The position numbers and the translations under genes were made by a program. From JAVBJN01 sp031546985 (lineage in GTDB: Bacteria > Bacteroidota > Bacteroidia > Chitinophagales > Chitinophagaceae), in assembly GCA_031546985.1 (NCBI GenBank), contig JAVBJN010000013.1, positions 1 through 42,531 of the forward strand: a DNA stretch of 42,531 nucleotides. Reading direction: 5' to 3'. Positions within the stretch are counted from its first letter, which is position 1; each line of letters starts with the position of its first letter. Shown piece by piece: positions 7,502-15,920 of this stretch. The notes under the pieces were generated by a model. It searched no databases. It was not told the origin of the DNA and saw only the letters and a list, made by a program, of their open reading frames with translations.

Positions 7502-8293
7502 TTAATTTTCCTTGCGGTGCAGGTGCGCTATGCTCTCGCTAATGCTGGCATACAATTGTTGCAACTCGGGCTGGCTGGCCATTAAGGTCAGGTGTTTGTC
7601 CATCGTTTGCGCATCGCCACGTATGGCAGGGCCGGTTTGTAATTGTAGCGGCAGTTGTTGCGTTATGCCCTGCAAGCCGCCCAGCAGCAGCGGCCTTATT
7701 ACCTCAAACGACAGGCCATGTGTTTCCATCAGCTGCTGCGCTACCGCCATCATATGATTGGCAAAGTTGTTGCCCCATACCGAAGCCAGGTGCGTTATGC
7801 TCCGCTCACCATCTTTCATGGGCGTTACCAGTTTGCCCTGTAAGGCATTGGCCAATACGGTTACCGTTTGCAGCGCTTGTGGCGTAGCGCCATCTACCGC
7901 CCACACGACCTGGCCCCGGGCAGGCAGGTTTTCTTTGCGTATAGAATATACCGGCCACAGCACACCACGTGCATCGCTTACACTATCCAATACATGTACC
8001 GAAGCTGTGCCGCTGGTATGAATCACCAGCTTACCGGGCAGCGACAAATGTGTATTAAGGCTTACCAGGCTGTCGTCATTAATAGCGATTATATATATAT
8101 CTGCCGTTTTGTCCAGCATATCAAGCGTACCGCTTTTGGCTATTCCGAACCTTGCCGCCAATGCCGCCGCAGACTCCGCACGACGGGCTCCTACTTGTTT
8201 TACAACAAATAAGTCATTGTTTCTCAACAACTCCAGCAAATAGGTAGCTACATTACCCGACCCTATAATATTTATGCTGTGCATTGGTTTCAT
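7502..8293 (-). CDS. DUF2520 protein with NADP-binding Rossmann fold
   Basis: A 263-residue protein of the family with an N-terminal Rossmann domain (related to F420/NADP oxidoreductases and ProC) and a C-terminal helical DUF2520 domain. The nucleotide-binding loop is INIIGSGNVATYL at residues 7-19, followed by GARR, as in NADP binders. VIHTSGTASVHVL and GVLWPVYSIRK mark the middle, and THLASVWGNNFANHM the start of the helical domain. The reaction is not known for this family. The first start, at 8293, and a second ATG at 8284 are equally possible. It diverges from topA. Confidence 0.85.
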   Translation of the reverse strand: MKPMHSINIIGSGNVATYLLELLRNNDLFVVKQVGARRAESAAALAARFGIAKSGTLDMLDKTADIYIIAINDDSLVSLNTHLSLPGKLVIHTSGTASVHVLDSVSDARGVLWPVYSIRKENLPARGQVVWAVDGATPQALQTVTVLANALQGKLVTPMKDGERSITHLASVWGNNFANHMMAVAQQLMETHGLSFEVIRPLLLGGLQGITQQLPLQLQTGPAIRGDAQTMDKHLTLMASQPELQQLYASISESIAHLHRKEN

Positions 8294-8374
8294 GGCGTAT
8301 AAAATAGTAAAATATGATACCCTTGTTCACGTTAATGAAAAAGCGGCACATTTTTTTTTGTTATTGTAAAAGTA

Positions 8375-8382
8375 TATACTTG
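8375..8382 (+). promoter_or_regulatory. Possible -7 box of the topA promoter
   Basis: TATACTTG has one mismatch to TAnnTTTG, and a run of nine T lies about 15-23 bases upstream. It is 50 bases before the topA start. Confidence 0.5.
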
Positions 8383-8431
8383 CAACCATCCGCTACCAAA
8401 ATACTTAGTAAAAAGCGGTAAACACTCACGC

Positions 8432-10810
8432 ATGGCAAAGAATTTATTAATAGTGGAGTCGCCTGCAAAGGCAAAAACCATCGAAAAAATTCTGGGCAGC
8501 GATTTTGAAGTAAAATCCTGCTACGGACATATAAGGGATCTTGAGAAGGACGATATGGGAATTGATATTAAAAACAATTTCTCACCCAAATACATCATTC
8601 CCGAGGAAAAACAAAAAGTAGTTAAAGAACTTAAAGATACCGCGAAGAAATCTGAAGAGGTTTGGCTCGCAACGGATGAGGATCGCGAAGGGGAAGCCAT
8701 CAGCTGGCACCTTTGCGAAGTACTCGGCCTTAATCCCGACAACACGAAACGCATCGTGTTTCACGAGATTACCAAACCTGCTATTAAAAAAGCGGTAGAC
8801 AATCCCCGGTTGCTGAACATGAACCTGGTAAACGCCCAGCAGGCCCGCCGTGTGCTGGACCGCCTGGTGGGTTTTGAACTGTCGCCCGTATTGTGGCGAA
8901 AGATGAGTATGAAAAACTCACTCTCTGCCGGTCGTGTTCAATCAGTAGCCGTACGCCTCATTGTAGAGCGCGAAAGGGAGATTAACCACTTTACCCCCGT
9001 AAGCAGCTTTAAGGTAGAAGCCTTCTTTAAGGCCGATGACCTTAATAAAAAGCCCATTACGTTTAAAGCAGAGGGTCCTTCTAAACTCGATAATGAAAAT
9101 ACCGCCCGTCAGTTTCTCGAAAAATGCATTGGCGCGAGTTATAAGGTAAAAGACATACAGGTTAAACCTGCACGCAAAACACCTTCGGCACCGTTTACTA
9201 CCTCTACCCTGCAGCAGGAAGCCAGCCGTAAACTGGGCTACTCTGTAAGCAAAACCATGTTGCTGGCGCAAAAGCTCTACGAAGCGGGTCAGATCACCTA
9301 CATGCGTACCGATAGTGTAAACCTGTCAGAAACCGCGCTGGAAGACATTCGCAACGCCATTACCGGCAACTACGGCGACCGTTACCACCACCAGCGTGTG
9401 TACAAAAACAAAAACGAAAACGCGCAAGAGGCCCACGAAGCCATTCGTCCTACCTATATGAACACCACTAAGGTAGAAGATTCGGATTCGCAGCGCCTGT
9501 ACGACCTGATCTGGAAACGCACGATGGCCAGCCAGATGAGCGATGCAGAGCTGGAGCGTACCATTGCCAAAATCAATATTTCTACCGCATCCGAAGAACT
9601 TACCGCCAGTGGTGAGGTGCTTAAATTCGATGGCTTCCTTAAATTATATATGGAAGGCCGCGATGATGAGGATGAAGACGAAGAAAACGAAAGCATGCTG
9701 CCGCCCCTTACACCGGGCCAGATGCTGGAGCTGAAAGAAATGAAAGCGCAGGAGAAATTTACCCGTCCTGCCCCACGCTATACAGAGGCATCGCTGGTAA
9801 AGAAACTGGAAGAACTCGGCATTGGCCGCCCTTCTACCTACGCACCTACCATCAGCACCGTTCAAAAGCGTAATTACGTGGAAAAACGCGATAAAGACGG
9901 CGACAAGCGTACCATGCGCACCCTTACCCTCAAGGCCGATCTGATAGACCAGATCAGCTACGAAGAAACATACGGTTCGGAGCGCAACAAACTGTTCCCA
10001 ACCGATCTGGGTATGGTGGTGACCGACTTCCTGAGCGACCATTTCAAAAAAGTAATGGATTACAGCTTTACGGCTAAGATTGAAGAAGAGTTTGATGAAA
10101 TTGCCCGCGGTGAAAAGCAGTGGAACAAAATGATCGACGAGTTCTACAATCCGTTCCATAAAGATGTAGAAGATACCCTGCTCAATGCAGAAAGAGCCAA
10201 AGGCGAGCGCCTGCTGGGCGAAGACCCCACTACCGGTAAGCCGGTATCTGCCCGCCTGGGCCGTTTTGGACCCATGGTACAGATTGGTACCGTAAACGAT
10301 GAAGAAAAGCCCAAATTTGCCAAACTAAAGCCTAACCAAAGCATCGAAACCATTTCTATGGCCGAGGCGATGGAACTCTTCCGCCTGCCCCGCACATTGG
10401 GCATGTTCGAAGAAAAGGAAGTGGTGGTAAACATTGGCCGTTTTGGTCCTTATGCGCAGCACGACGGCAAGTTCTACAGCCTTAAAAAAGAAATGGACCC
10501 TTACGAAGTGGAGCTGGACGAAGTGGCCCCGCTGATCGAAGAAAAACGCAAAGCCGCAGCAGAAAGCACCATCAAGATTTTTGAAAAAGAAAAGATTAAA
10601 ATCCTGAAAGGTCCTTATGGTGCGTACATCAAGAAGGGATTGCGCAACTATAAGATTCCGAAAGACAGGCTGGAGCAAGCTGCCGACCTGACCCTGGAAG
10701 AAGTGCAGACCATTATTGCCGAAGCACCGGCCAAGCCTACCAAAGGCGGAGCCCGTGCTACCAAAGCAGCGGCAACAAAAGGCGCCAAAAAGAAAAAGAC
10801 CGAAGAATAA
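8432..10810 (+). CDS. topA: DNA topoisomerase I (type IA)
   Basis: A 792-residue type IA topoisomerase that relaxes negative supercoils by single-strand passage. The TOPRIM domain starts at residue 3 (LLIVESPAKAKTIEKIL) and contains the metal-binding TDEDREGEAI. The catalytic tyrosine is Tyr290 in ITYMRTDSVNLS. After the catalytic core come three C-terminal repeats with the pattern GRFGPMVQIG, GRFGPYAQH and KGPYGAYIKKG, instead of the Cys4 zinc fingers of the E. coli enzyme; this zinc-less form is usual in Bacteroidota. The last 25 residues are a Lys/Ala-rich tail likely to bind DNA nonspecifically. It has its own promoter region and terminator. Confidence 0.97.
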   Translation: MAKNLLIVESPAKAKTIEKILGSDFEVKSCYGHIRDLEKDDMGIDIKNNFSPKYIIPEEKQKVVKELKDTAKKSEEVWLATDEDREGEAISWHLCEVLGLNPDNTKRIVFHEITKPAIKKAVDNPRLLNMNLVNAQQARRVLDRLVGFELSPVLWRKMSMKNSLSAGRVQSVAVRLIVEREREINHFTPVSSFKVEAFFKADDLNKKPITFKAEGPSKLDNENTARQFLEKCIGASYKVKDIQVKPARKTPSAPFTTSTLQQEASRKLGYSVSKTMLLAQKLYEAGQITYMRTDSVNLSETALEDIRNAITGNYGDRYHHQRVYKNKNENAQEAHEAIRPTYMNTTKVEDSDSQRLYDLIWKRTMASQMSDAELERTIAKINISTASEELTASGEVLKFDGFLKLYMEGRDDEDEDEENESMLPPLTPGQMLELKEMKAQEKFTRPAPRYTEASLVKKLEELGIGRPSTYAPTISTVQKRNYVEKRDKDGDKRTMRTLTLKADLIDQISYEETYGSERNKLFPTDLGMVVTDFLSDHFKKVMDYSFTAKIEEEFDEIARGEKQWNKMIDEFYNPFHKDVEDTLLNAERAKGERLLGEDPTTGKPVSARLGRFGPMVQIGTVNDEEKPKFAKLKPNQSIETISMAEAMELFRLPRTLGMFEEKEVVVNIGRFGPYAQHDGKFYSLKKEMDPYEVELDEVAPLIEEKRKAAAESTIKIFEKEKIKILKGPYGAYIKKGLRNYKIPKDRLEQAADLTLEEVQTIIAEAPAKPTKGGARATKAAATKGAKKKKTEE

Positions 10811-10836
10811 CGCTCCTGTTATTACTTATCATATTT

Positions 10837-10884
10837 AGCAACGGCCTCACACAACAAAAAAGTTTTGGGGCCGTTGCTGTTTTT
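10837..10884 (+). terminator. Terminator of topA
   Basis: Stem AGCAACGGCC / GGCCGTTGCT with a loop of about 20 bases, followed by a T run, 27 bases after the topA stop. Confidence 0.85.
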
Positions 10885-10932
10885 ACTGAACGGATTTTAT
10901 TGTAGATTAGGTATAGGATCAACGATACGGAT

Positions 10933-11835
10933 ATGAAACCAACGAGTGAAATAAGCGCCTTGCTTAACCTGATTGACGATCCGGATCACGATGTATTCGA
11001 TACGGTGTCGCAACGGATCATAGACTACGGAAAACCCATTATTCCCAATCTTGAACATTTGTGGGAGCAAACCACCGATGAAGTACTGCAGGAACGGATC
11101 GAAGTGCTCATACACCGGGTACATTTCAGCGACCTGGTGCGCGACTTTGACCGTTGGGCCAAAAAAGGCCAGCCAGAGCTCATTGACGGGGCTTTAATGA
11201 TGGCCCGCTACAACTATCCCGAACTTACCCGCGACCTCATTGTAGCCCAGTTTGAGCAAATGCGGCGCAATGCCTGGCTGGAGCTTAACTACTACCTTAC
11301 CCCGCTGGAGACCATAAATGTGGTAAACAGCATTTTTTACAACTATTATAAGTTCGAAGGGCACGAATTGCAGCCCGGCCAAAACCATTATTTCTTTATC
11401 AACCAGGTGCTGGAAAGCAAGCAGGGCAACTCCTACTCGCTGGCGCTTTTGTACCTCTCCCTCTGCGAGCTGCTGGATATACCCGTATTTGCCGTAGATG
11501 TACCCCGCCAGTTCCTGATGGCTTATTTCGACAACCTGCAGCATTTTATGCAGCCCGATGGCGAAACCACGCGTAAGATCCAGTTTTTTATAGATCCGCT
11601 CAATGGTATGATCTACACCCAAAACGATGTGGATGTGTACCTGAGCAAATTGAAGGTAGAAAAGACCGAAGAGATGTTTGAGCCACTCAACAACCGCGAG
11701 GCCATGCAACGTTGCCTCAAAGCCCTGCTCGCCAACCTGGACACCGAAAAAGAAGAATACAAACTGCGCGAGCTGGAAATGCTGATCCAGCTGCTGAACC
11801 GCCGCAACAATGAAAAGAACGGAAAGATCGAATAA
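10933..11835 (+). CDS. SirB1-like protein, transglutaminase-like fold (Transglut_core2)
   Basis: A 300-residue cytosolic protein. The N-terminal 110 residues are helical. The central region (about 120-215) has QGNSYSLALLYLSLCELLDIPVFAVDVP, broken here by position: QGNSYSLALLYL at about 164-175 and DIPVFAVDVPRQFL after it, the pattern of the SirB1/Transglut_core2 family. The C-terminus is helical and charged, with a 20-residue segment rich in Glu and Arg. E. coli SirB1 relatives have PGHFL where this has PRQFL, so a histidine expected in the transglutaminase-like site is absent, and a non-catalytic role is possible. The reaction is unknown. It lies between the topA terminator and a tRNA gene. 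Confidence 0.72.
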   Translation: MKPTSEISALLNLIDDPDHDVFDTVSQRIIDYGKPIIPNLEHLWEQTTDEVLQERIEVLIHRVHFSDLVRDFDRWAKKGQPELIDGALMMARYNYPELTRDLIVAQFEQMRRNAWLELNYYLTPLETINVVNSIFYNYYKFEGHELQPGQNHYFFINQVLESKQGNSYSLALLYLSLCELLDIPVFAVDVPRQFLMAYFDNLQHFMQPDGETTRKIQFFIDPLNGMIYTQNDVDVYLSKLKVEKTEEMFEPLNNREAMQRCLKALLANLDTEKEEYKLRELEMLIQLLNRRNNEKNGKIE

Positions 11836-11880
11836 GAACAAAAAATATTCAAAAAGGATTTGCAAGGATCAAATTCATGC

Positions 11881-11888
11881 GTATCTTT
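11881..11888 (+). promoter_or_regulatory. -7 box of tRNA-Arg copy 1 (approximate)
   Basis: GTATCTTTGC contains TATCTTTG (11882-11889), an exact match to TAnnTTTG. A TTTG lies 19 bases upstream, the expected -33 spacing. Confidence 0.75.
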
Positions 11889-11912
11889 GCAATCCCAAAC
11901 GGGAAAAACGCT

Positions 11913-11986
11913 GGCTGCGTAGCTCAACTGAATAGAGCATCTGACTACGGATCAGAAGGTTTCAGGTTTGAATCCTGACGCGGTCA
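11913..11986 (+). tRNA. tRNA-Arg(ACG), copy 1
   Basis: A 74-base tRNA. The acceptor arms GGCTGCG and CGCGGTC pair fully with two G-U pairs. The D arm is GCTC/GAGC, the anticodon stem TCTGA/TCAGA encloses CTACGGA (anticodon ACG), and the T arm is TCAGG/CCTGA. CCA is not encoded after the discriminator A (CAA follows). It is preceded by its own promoter and followed directly by a terminator. Confidence 0.96.
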
Positions 11987-11994
11987 CAAATACC

Positions 11995-12022
11995 AAAAGG
12001 ACACTGAAAAGTGTCCTTTTTT
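11995..12022 (+). terminator. Terminator of tRNA-Arg copy 1
   Basis: Stem AAAAGGACACT / AGTGTCCTTTT with loop GAAA and six or more T, nine bases after the tRNA. Confidence 0.93.
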
Positions 12023-12084
12023 CGTTTACACTATGCCTGGCGTACTTCCCAACTACCAGCATAAGAAACGTCGCTTTATCTCAC

Positions 12085-13665
12085 TCACTGTGCAGCTTTA
12101 AATGAAGGAATATGCTTCAAAGTATCTTTCACGAAACGGACAACACCTTCCCTGTCTTCAAAACAGGATTGGTTAGAGTCTATTAGTAATTTTTTGTACG
12201 CATCGGCCTGTGCGCTGTAGGCATTCTTTATATCGGTAGGATTTTTATTGAATATGATTGCTACTACACTATCTGCCACCATATCATAACGCAGCTTTTT
12301 GGCCACTAACCGGTAGTCATTCTCGTTTAATTTTGAATTAGGCTCCGTGTTTAACGCCATTACTACCGGAGGATTTACCGGTGCCGGCTCGGGCTGCACC
12401 ACTGGTAATGTATCTGCTGTTATTGCCCCTGATGTTGGACCACCCAATGCCTCCGTTTCGGACCGGGTAAAAAACAAAAAGTACACCAATGTGCCTACCC
12501 ATAAAAGTAGCAGGGTTAGGGCTACTACACCATATACACCTGATGACTTCTTTGGCTTACTTACCTGGCTCTTATGATACTCCTGCGGTGCGTCGCTCCA
12601 CACCGGCTGGTAATTGGGCTGAACAGGCCCACCTGTATTGGCCTGGGTTATACGCTGTAGCATCTCAGGTTTATTGCGCCCATTGAGGGCTGCCAATTGC
12701 TGCATACCATCGTTAAATCTTTGCCTCACCTCCTCCGGTCTCCCTTGCAATTTAAGCTGGTTGATCAGCCCATCTATTTTCTTCGAAAAATCGGCGTAGG
12801 ACTTGTTTCTTTGTTCGAGATCATGCTTCTGTTCCTGGATTTTTTTACCGTTTTCGGTGTGCATTCTTTCATTATACGCTATCTGGGTCTTGTGCTCTTC
12901 GTTCTGCTTATGCTTTTCGTTCTCCAGCTTATATTTTTCCTGCTCCAGTTGTGTAATCAAGGCTTCAATCTTTTTCTTTTTTTCCTGCTCCAGCTTCCTG
13001 ATCTCTTCTTCAAAACCATCCATTTGCACCAGCAGGAAAATTCCCTTTTGATGTACAAATTCCGCTACTTCACTACTGGCCGTAAAATAGATCGTATCGT
13101 ACACATTCAGTAAATCCAGCGACCGATGCAGCAGCCTGGCAAGTTTATCAGGTTTTATTTCGCTATATACCACCAGGCTGCGGTTGGTATAACGGGTAAA
13201 ATCGATATCGGCAACCGGCTTGGCATTGAATACCAGCTTGGCAAAATCTTTGGGCTTGCTTACAGAGAATTGATCGGAATGCGTAACCCGAATAATATCG
13301 TTCTGAACATTTTTGCTCACCAGATCTTCATGAAATTCATTAAGCTGATTAATGATAATATTTTCAGCAGCAATGCCCCGAGCTAGCATAATACCTGAGC
13401 CAATAAAAGTACCGCTCCTTTCAGAATGCTGCTCTTTGGCATGCGAATAAACAGTGTATGAAACAATGTTCTGCCCATTTACATGCTCTTTCCTTATCGC
13501 ATATAGCTTGCTTTGGGTAAACAGCTTGATGGCGTTCGTGTTCAGATCGAAGGTCTTGACGTTTTTAACGAATGATTCATTAACTGCGCCAGCAAAGAAT
13601 GATTGTTTGAAACCATTGGGATTTCCAAAGGTACCAAAGGCTATCAGGTAAGATGTGGTGTTCAT
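12085..13665 (-). CDS. Coiled-coil membrane protein, possible GTPase-associated (GAP1-N-like) protein
   Basis: A 526-residue protein I do not recognise with certainty. Residues 1-210 are a folded alpha/beta region beginning TTSYLIAFGTFGNPNGFKQ. The spacing of its glycines and the GF-(K/R)-Q word remind me of the N-terminal domain of GTPase-associated proteins (GAP1), but this is from memory. Residues about 215-340 are a long charged coiled coil rich in Glu, Lys and Gln. One membrane segment at about 376-398 is followed by a 125-residue domain on the other side of the membrane. I start it at the ATG at 13665, which overlaps the TAA of the upstream GTPase-like gene by one base (TAATG), a coupling arrangement. 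A GTG/ATG at 13698 is possible. It is third in a three-gene operon. Confidence 0.72.
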   Translation of the reverse strand: MNTTSYLIAFGTFGNPNGFKQSFFAGAVNESFVKNVKTFDLNTNAIKLFTQSKLYAIRKEHVNGQNIVSYTVYSHAKEQHSERSGTFIGSGIMLARGIAAENIIINQLNEFHEDLVSKNVQNDIIRVTHSDQFSVSKPKDFAKLVFNAKPVADIDFTRYTNRSLVVYSEIKPDKLARLLHRSLDLLNVYDTIYFTASSEVAEFVHQKGIFLLVQMDGFEEEIRKLEQEKKKKIEALITQLEQEKYKLENEKHKQNEEHKTQIAYNERMHTENGKKIQEQKHDLEQRNKSYADFSKKIDGLINQLKLQGRPEEVRQRFNDGMQQLAALNGRNKPEMLQRITQANTGGPVQPNYQPVWSDAPQEYHKSQVSKPKKSSGVYGVVALTLLLLWVGTLVYFLFFTRSETEALGGPTSGAITADTLPVVQPEPAPVNPPVVMALNTEPNSKLNENDYRLVAKKLRYDMVADSVVAIIFNKNPTDIKNAYSAQADAYKKLLIDSNQSCFEDREGVVRFVKDTLKHIPSFKAAQ

Positions 13666-14636
13666 TAGCGTTGAAAGCTGAATTTTATACGTTCCCAAAA
13701 AGTACCTTCATAATCCAGGTCATATCCCACAATACTCCGATAGAGCCACTTAGACAACACTTCTGCCGTAGCAAGGCTTAAGCGGGTAATCTTTTCCTGA
13801 TCGGAATCCCTCTTCTCAATGGTACCAATAGTGTAAAATGTCTTGCTTAAACCATACGTATTTATCCGTTGACTCGTCATACTCAGTCGGTCATTTACAA
13901 AACTTTCAAACTCTTCTGCATTGTCTACATCTATCCTGCCGGATTTGTCCCACTTGGAAACCACCAGTATCAGGTTCACCGATTTGAGGCTTTTACCCTT
14001 TCGTTCCAGTTCGTCCAGAAACGCGTAAATCAGTGCATCGTCCCGGTGTGCGGTATCATAACTGGTTACCACAATAAAGGTCAAAGGAATATTGCCACTG
14101 AGGTACAAATCAATGCTGCTGTGGTAACGCCCTCCACGCCTGATCTCGTTATGATTTTCTCCCGAGGTTTCGAGAAAAGTAAGGTTAATGGGCGGCACCT
14201 TCTGCGACCGGTTATTGGGTTCAAAAACCAGATCCATTCTTATAACCTTATCACGGGAGCTTCGGCTGGGTAAAATACCTTGCCGCATATTTTCAAAAAA
14301 ATCGGACAGCAACACTTGCGCCTCTAGGTCATTAGACGTACCCAACCTGGGGCGTAAAACACCCACCTGAGAACTCAGGTAATACAACATAGATGATAGT
14401 ATCACCGATTTACCTGACGCACCTGTTCCAAAAAAGAAAACAAAATTACTATCCTTGTTCTTCACCTCGTTGGTGGCCCCTATGACCAGGGGAATATGGT
14501 CTGAAGGCGGTTCCTTTTTTTGTTCAAACGAAAGTGGGGCCAATTTCCCTTCCCTAGGCTCAAACGAAAGAGGTGCCAGCCCATCGTTATTGTCGTCAAA
14601 CGAAAGTGGTTTTAGTTCTTCATTATCGTAGCTCAT
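13665..14636 (-). CDS. P-loop GTPase-like protein with triplicated N-terminal motif
   Basis: A 323-residue cytosolic P-loop NTPase, probably of the GTPase class. The Walker A motif is GTGASGKS (residues 70-77). LETSGENH (155-162) is in the place of the G3 DxxG motif, with Glu instead of Asp. LILVVSKWDKSG contains SKWD (227-230) as a variant of the NKxD guanine-recognition motif. The N-terminal 40 residues are disordered-looking and hold L(K/A)PLSF three times, at 8-13, 20-25 and 32-37, exactly 12 residues apart. It starts 8 bases after the stop of the upstream membrane protein and is coupled to the downstream coiled-coil protein. Possible relatives are the DO-GTPases of bacterial conflict systems; this needs a profile search. 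Confidence 0.78.
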   Translation of the reverse strand: MSYDNEELKPLSFDDNNDGLAPLSFEPREGKLAPLSFEQKKEPPSDHIPLVIGATNEVKNKDSNFVFFFGTGASGKSVILSSMLYYLSSQVGVLRPRLGTSNDLEAQVLLSDFFENMRQGILPSRSSRDKVIRMDLVFEPNNRSQKVPPINLTFLETSGENHNEIRRGGRYHSSIDLYLSGNIPLTFIVVTSYDTAHRDDALIYAFLDELERKGKSLKSVNLILVVSKWDKSGRIDVDNAEEFESFVNDRLSMTSQRINTYGLSKTFYTIGTIEKRDSDQEKITRLSLATAEVLSKWLYRSIVGYDLDYEGTFWERIKFSFQR

Positions 14637-14644
14637 GCTCTTAA

Positions 14645-15673
14645 CTATTGTGGGATTAATGTTTTTCCGGTACGCTTACTATTGAAAACACTTCCGTTGC
14701 TACGGCCACCTCTGTTATCGTCGGTGCGCGTTACTAATAAAATGATGATCACAATCACAAAATCCAACAGAATACAACCGGCCAGCACCACAAACTGGTA
14801 CATACCAAAGTTTTTAATGGCATGCTCAAAAGCGTACCCGATTTTGCCAATATCCTGTGTTTTGGAAAGAACAGGCACGAACTTAAACTTGTCTTCTCCT
14901 AAAACGGCATGTGCCCGGCTGCCCAATTTGTTATATTCAGCCAGAGACTCGTCAATTCGTCCTTGTGCCATATCATCGATATCCTTTTTCGACAAAGCCA
15001 GCAAGTCCTGTATTGCTTTGTTCCATTTAAGTACAGCATTTTTAACATCTGTTTTTAATGCCTGCTCTTCTGGCGGTAAGTCCGTAACCATATTATCAAT
15101 TTGCTTCCCCATTCTTTCTGCGAGATCCTCATAGTCACTGCCAACAGGAGTCAACAAGTCCACCTTTTGACCGGTAAGCCTTTCAATATCACGGATCAGT
15201 GCCTGCGCCCTGGTACCAATACCTTTATTGGCCGGGTCTTTAATCTGTTCCATCATTTGCTTTTTCTTAATCTCGATATTCTGGGTAATTTCTTTATTGT
15301 ATTTATAGCTCAACTTACCTCCTATATCGCTTTCAAGGTTGTTGAACCGTTCGTTAATTCCCCTCAGTTCGGTAGTATAAATATCGGTGCGCATAAACCT
15401 GGTGTATAGCGCATTGAAATTGGCTATAAAACAAAACGATGCGATAAAAATGTAAATTCCCAACAGACTAGAGGTAGGTCGCCCTTCCATTTTGGCCGAC
15501 CGCATTAGCCAGCACAGAAAAAGCAGCAGTAAAGACAGTACCAGGGCTATCACAAAAGACGCCGCACCAAATATTTGCTCCAGTCCTACCCAGGTTTGGT
15601 AAAAACTCACACTTATTAACAATATGGCCAGAACTGCCAGAAACAAGTCGGCAGCAGTAATCGATTTCTTCAT
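14645..15673 (-). CDS. Four-segment membrane protein with a helical extracytoplasmic domain
   Basis: A 342-residue membrane protein of unknown family. Hydrophobic segments lie at about 8-25, 36-57, 69-88 and 293-314. Between the third and fourth is a 200-residue, mostly helical, charged domain (QNIEIKKKQMMEQIKD, coiled-coil pattern), likely outside the cytoplasm. The last 28 residues are polar and basic. This shape fits a sensor, a tether or a channel-like component. It is the first gene of the operon with the GTPase-like and the coiled-coil protein. There is no clear promoter box upstream, but 15674-15860 is a divergent intergenic region with a hairpin at 15758-15779. Confidence 0.72.
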   Translation of the reverse strand: MKKSITAADLFLAVLAILLISVSFYQTWVGLEQIFGAASFVIALVLSLLLLFLCWLMRSAKMEGRPTSSLLGIYIFIASFCFIANFNALYTRFMRTDIYTTELRGINERFNNLESDIGGKLSYKYNKEITQNIEIKKKQMMEQIKDPANKGIGTRAQALIRDIERLTGQKVDLLTPVGSDYEDLAERMGKQIDNMVTDLPPEEQALKTDVKNAVLKWNKAIQDLLALSKKDIDDMAQGRIDESLAEYNKLGSRAHAVLGEDKFKFVPVLSKTQDIGKIGYAFEHAIKNFGMYQFVVLAGCILLDFVIVIIILLVTRTDDNRGGRSNGSVFNSKRTGKTLIPQ

Positions 15674-15757
15674 CTAAATTTTTTTAGTTGGTAGTATGAT
15701 TATCATTAACAATATGATCTTTTATGCCTCAAATGTACCCTCCTCCGGCAGCGGCCT

Positions 15758-15779
15758 ATATACCTATGGGTAGGTATAT
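15758..15779. promoter_or_regulatory. Inverted repeat in the divergent promoter region, possible operator
   Basis: A 9 bp perfect stem, ATATACCTA / TAGGTATAT, separated by TGGG. It lies between the membrane-protein operon and the nitronate monooxygenase gene, 85 bases from one start and 140 from the other. It could be a protein-binding site; there is no T run. Confidence 0.35.
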
Positions 15780-15860
15780 TTAATGTTCTGACAAAGGATC
15801 CCCTGTTTAGTACAAGTTTGAATGCCCGGTTGCGTTAGATGGGATTAACCGTGTAAGTCT

Positions 15861-15868
15861 TAGATTTG
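15861..15868 (+). promoter_or_regulatory. -7 box of the nitronate monooxygenase gene
   Basis: TAGATTTG matches TAnnTTTG exactly. The expected start of transcription is about 15874, which excludes the ATG at 15870 and points to the ATG at 15921. Confidence 0.55.
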
Positions 15869-15920
15869 TATGACCACCAGTTTTTCTGTTTTCTCTAGTA
15901 CTCATTCAACCTTTATAATT

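Larger units (their letters stand above)
11880..11987 (+). repeat. 108 bp direct repeat, copy 1 (tRNA-Arg plus promoter box)
   Basis: Identical over all 108 bases to 17941-18048. It begins one or two bases before the -7 box TATCTTTG and ends one base after the tRNA discriminator base. Flanks on both sides differ completely between the copies. Confidence 0.95.
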
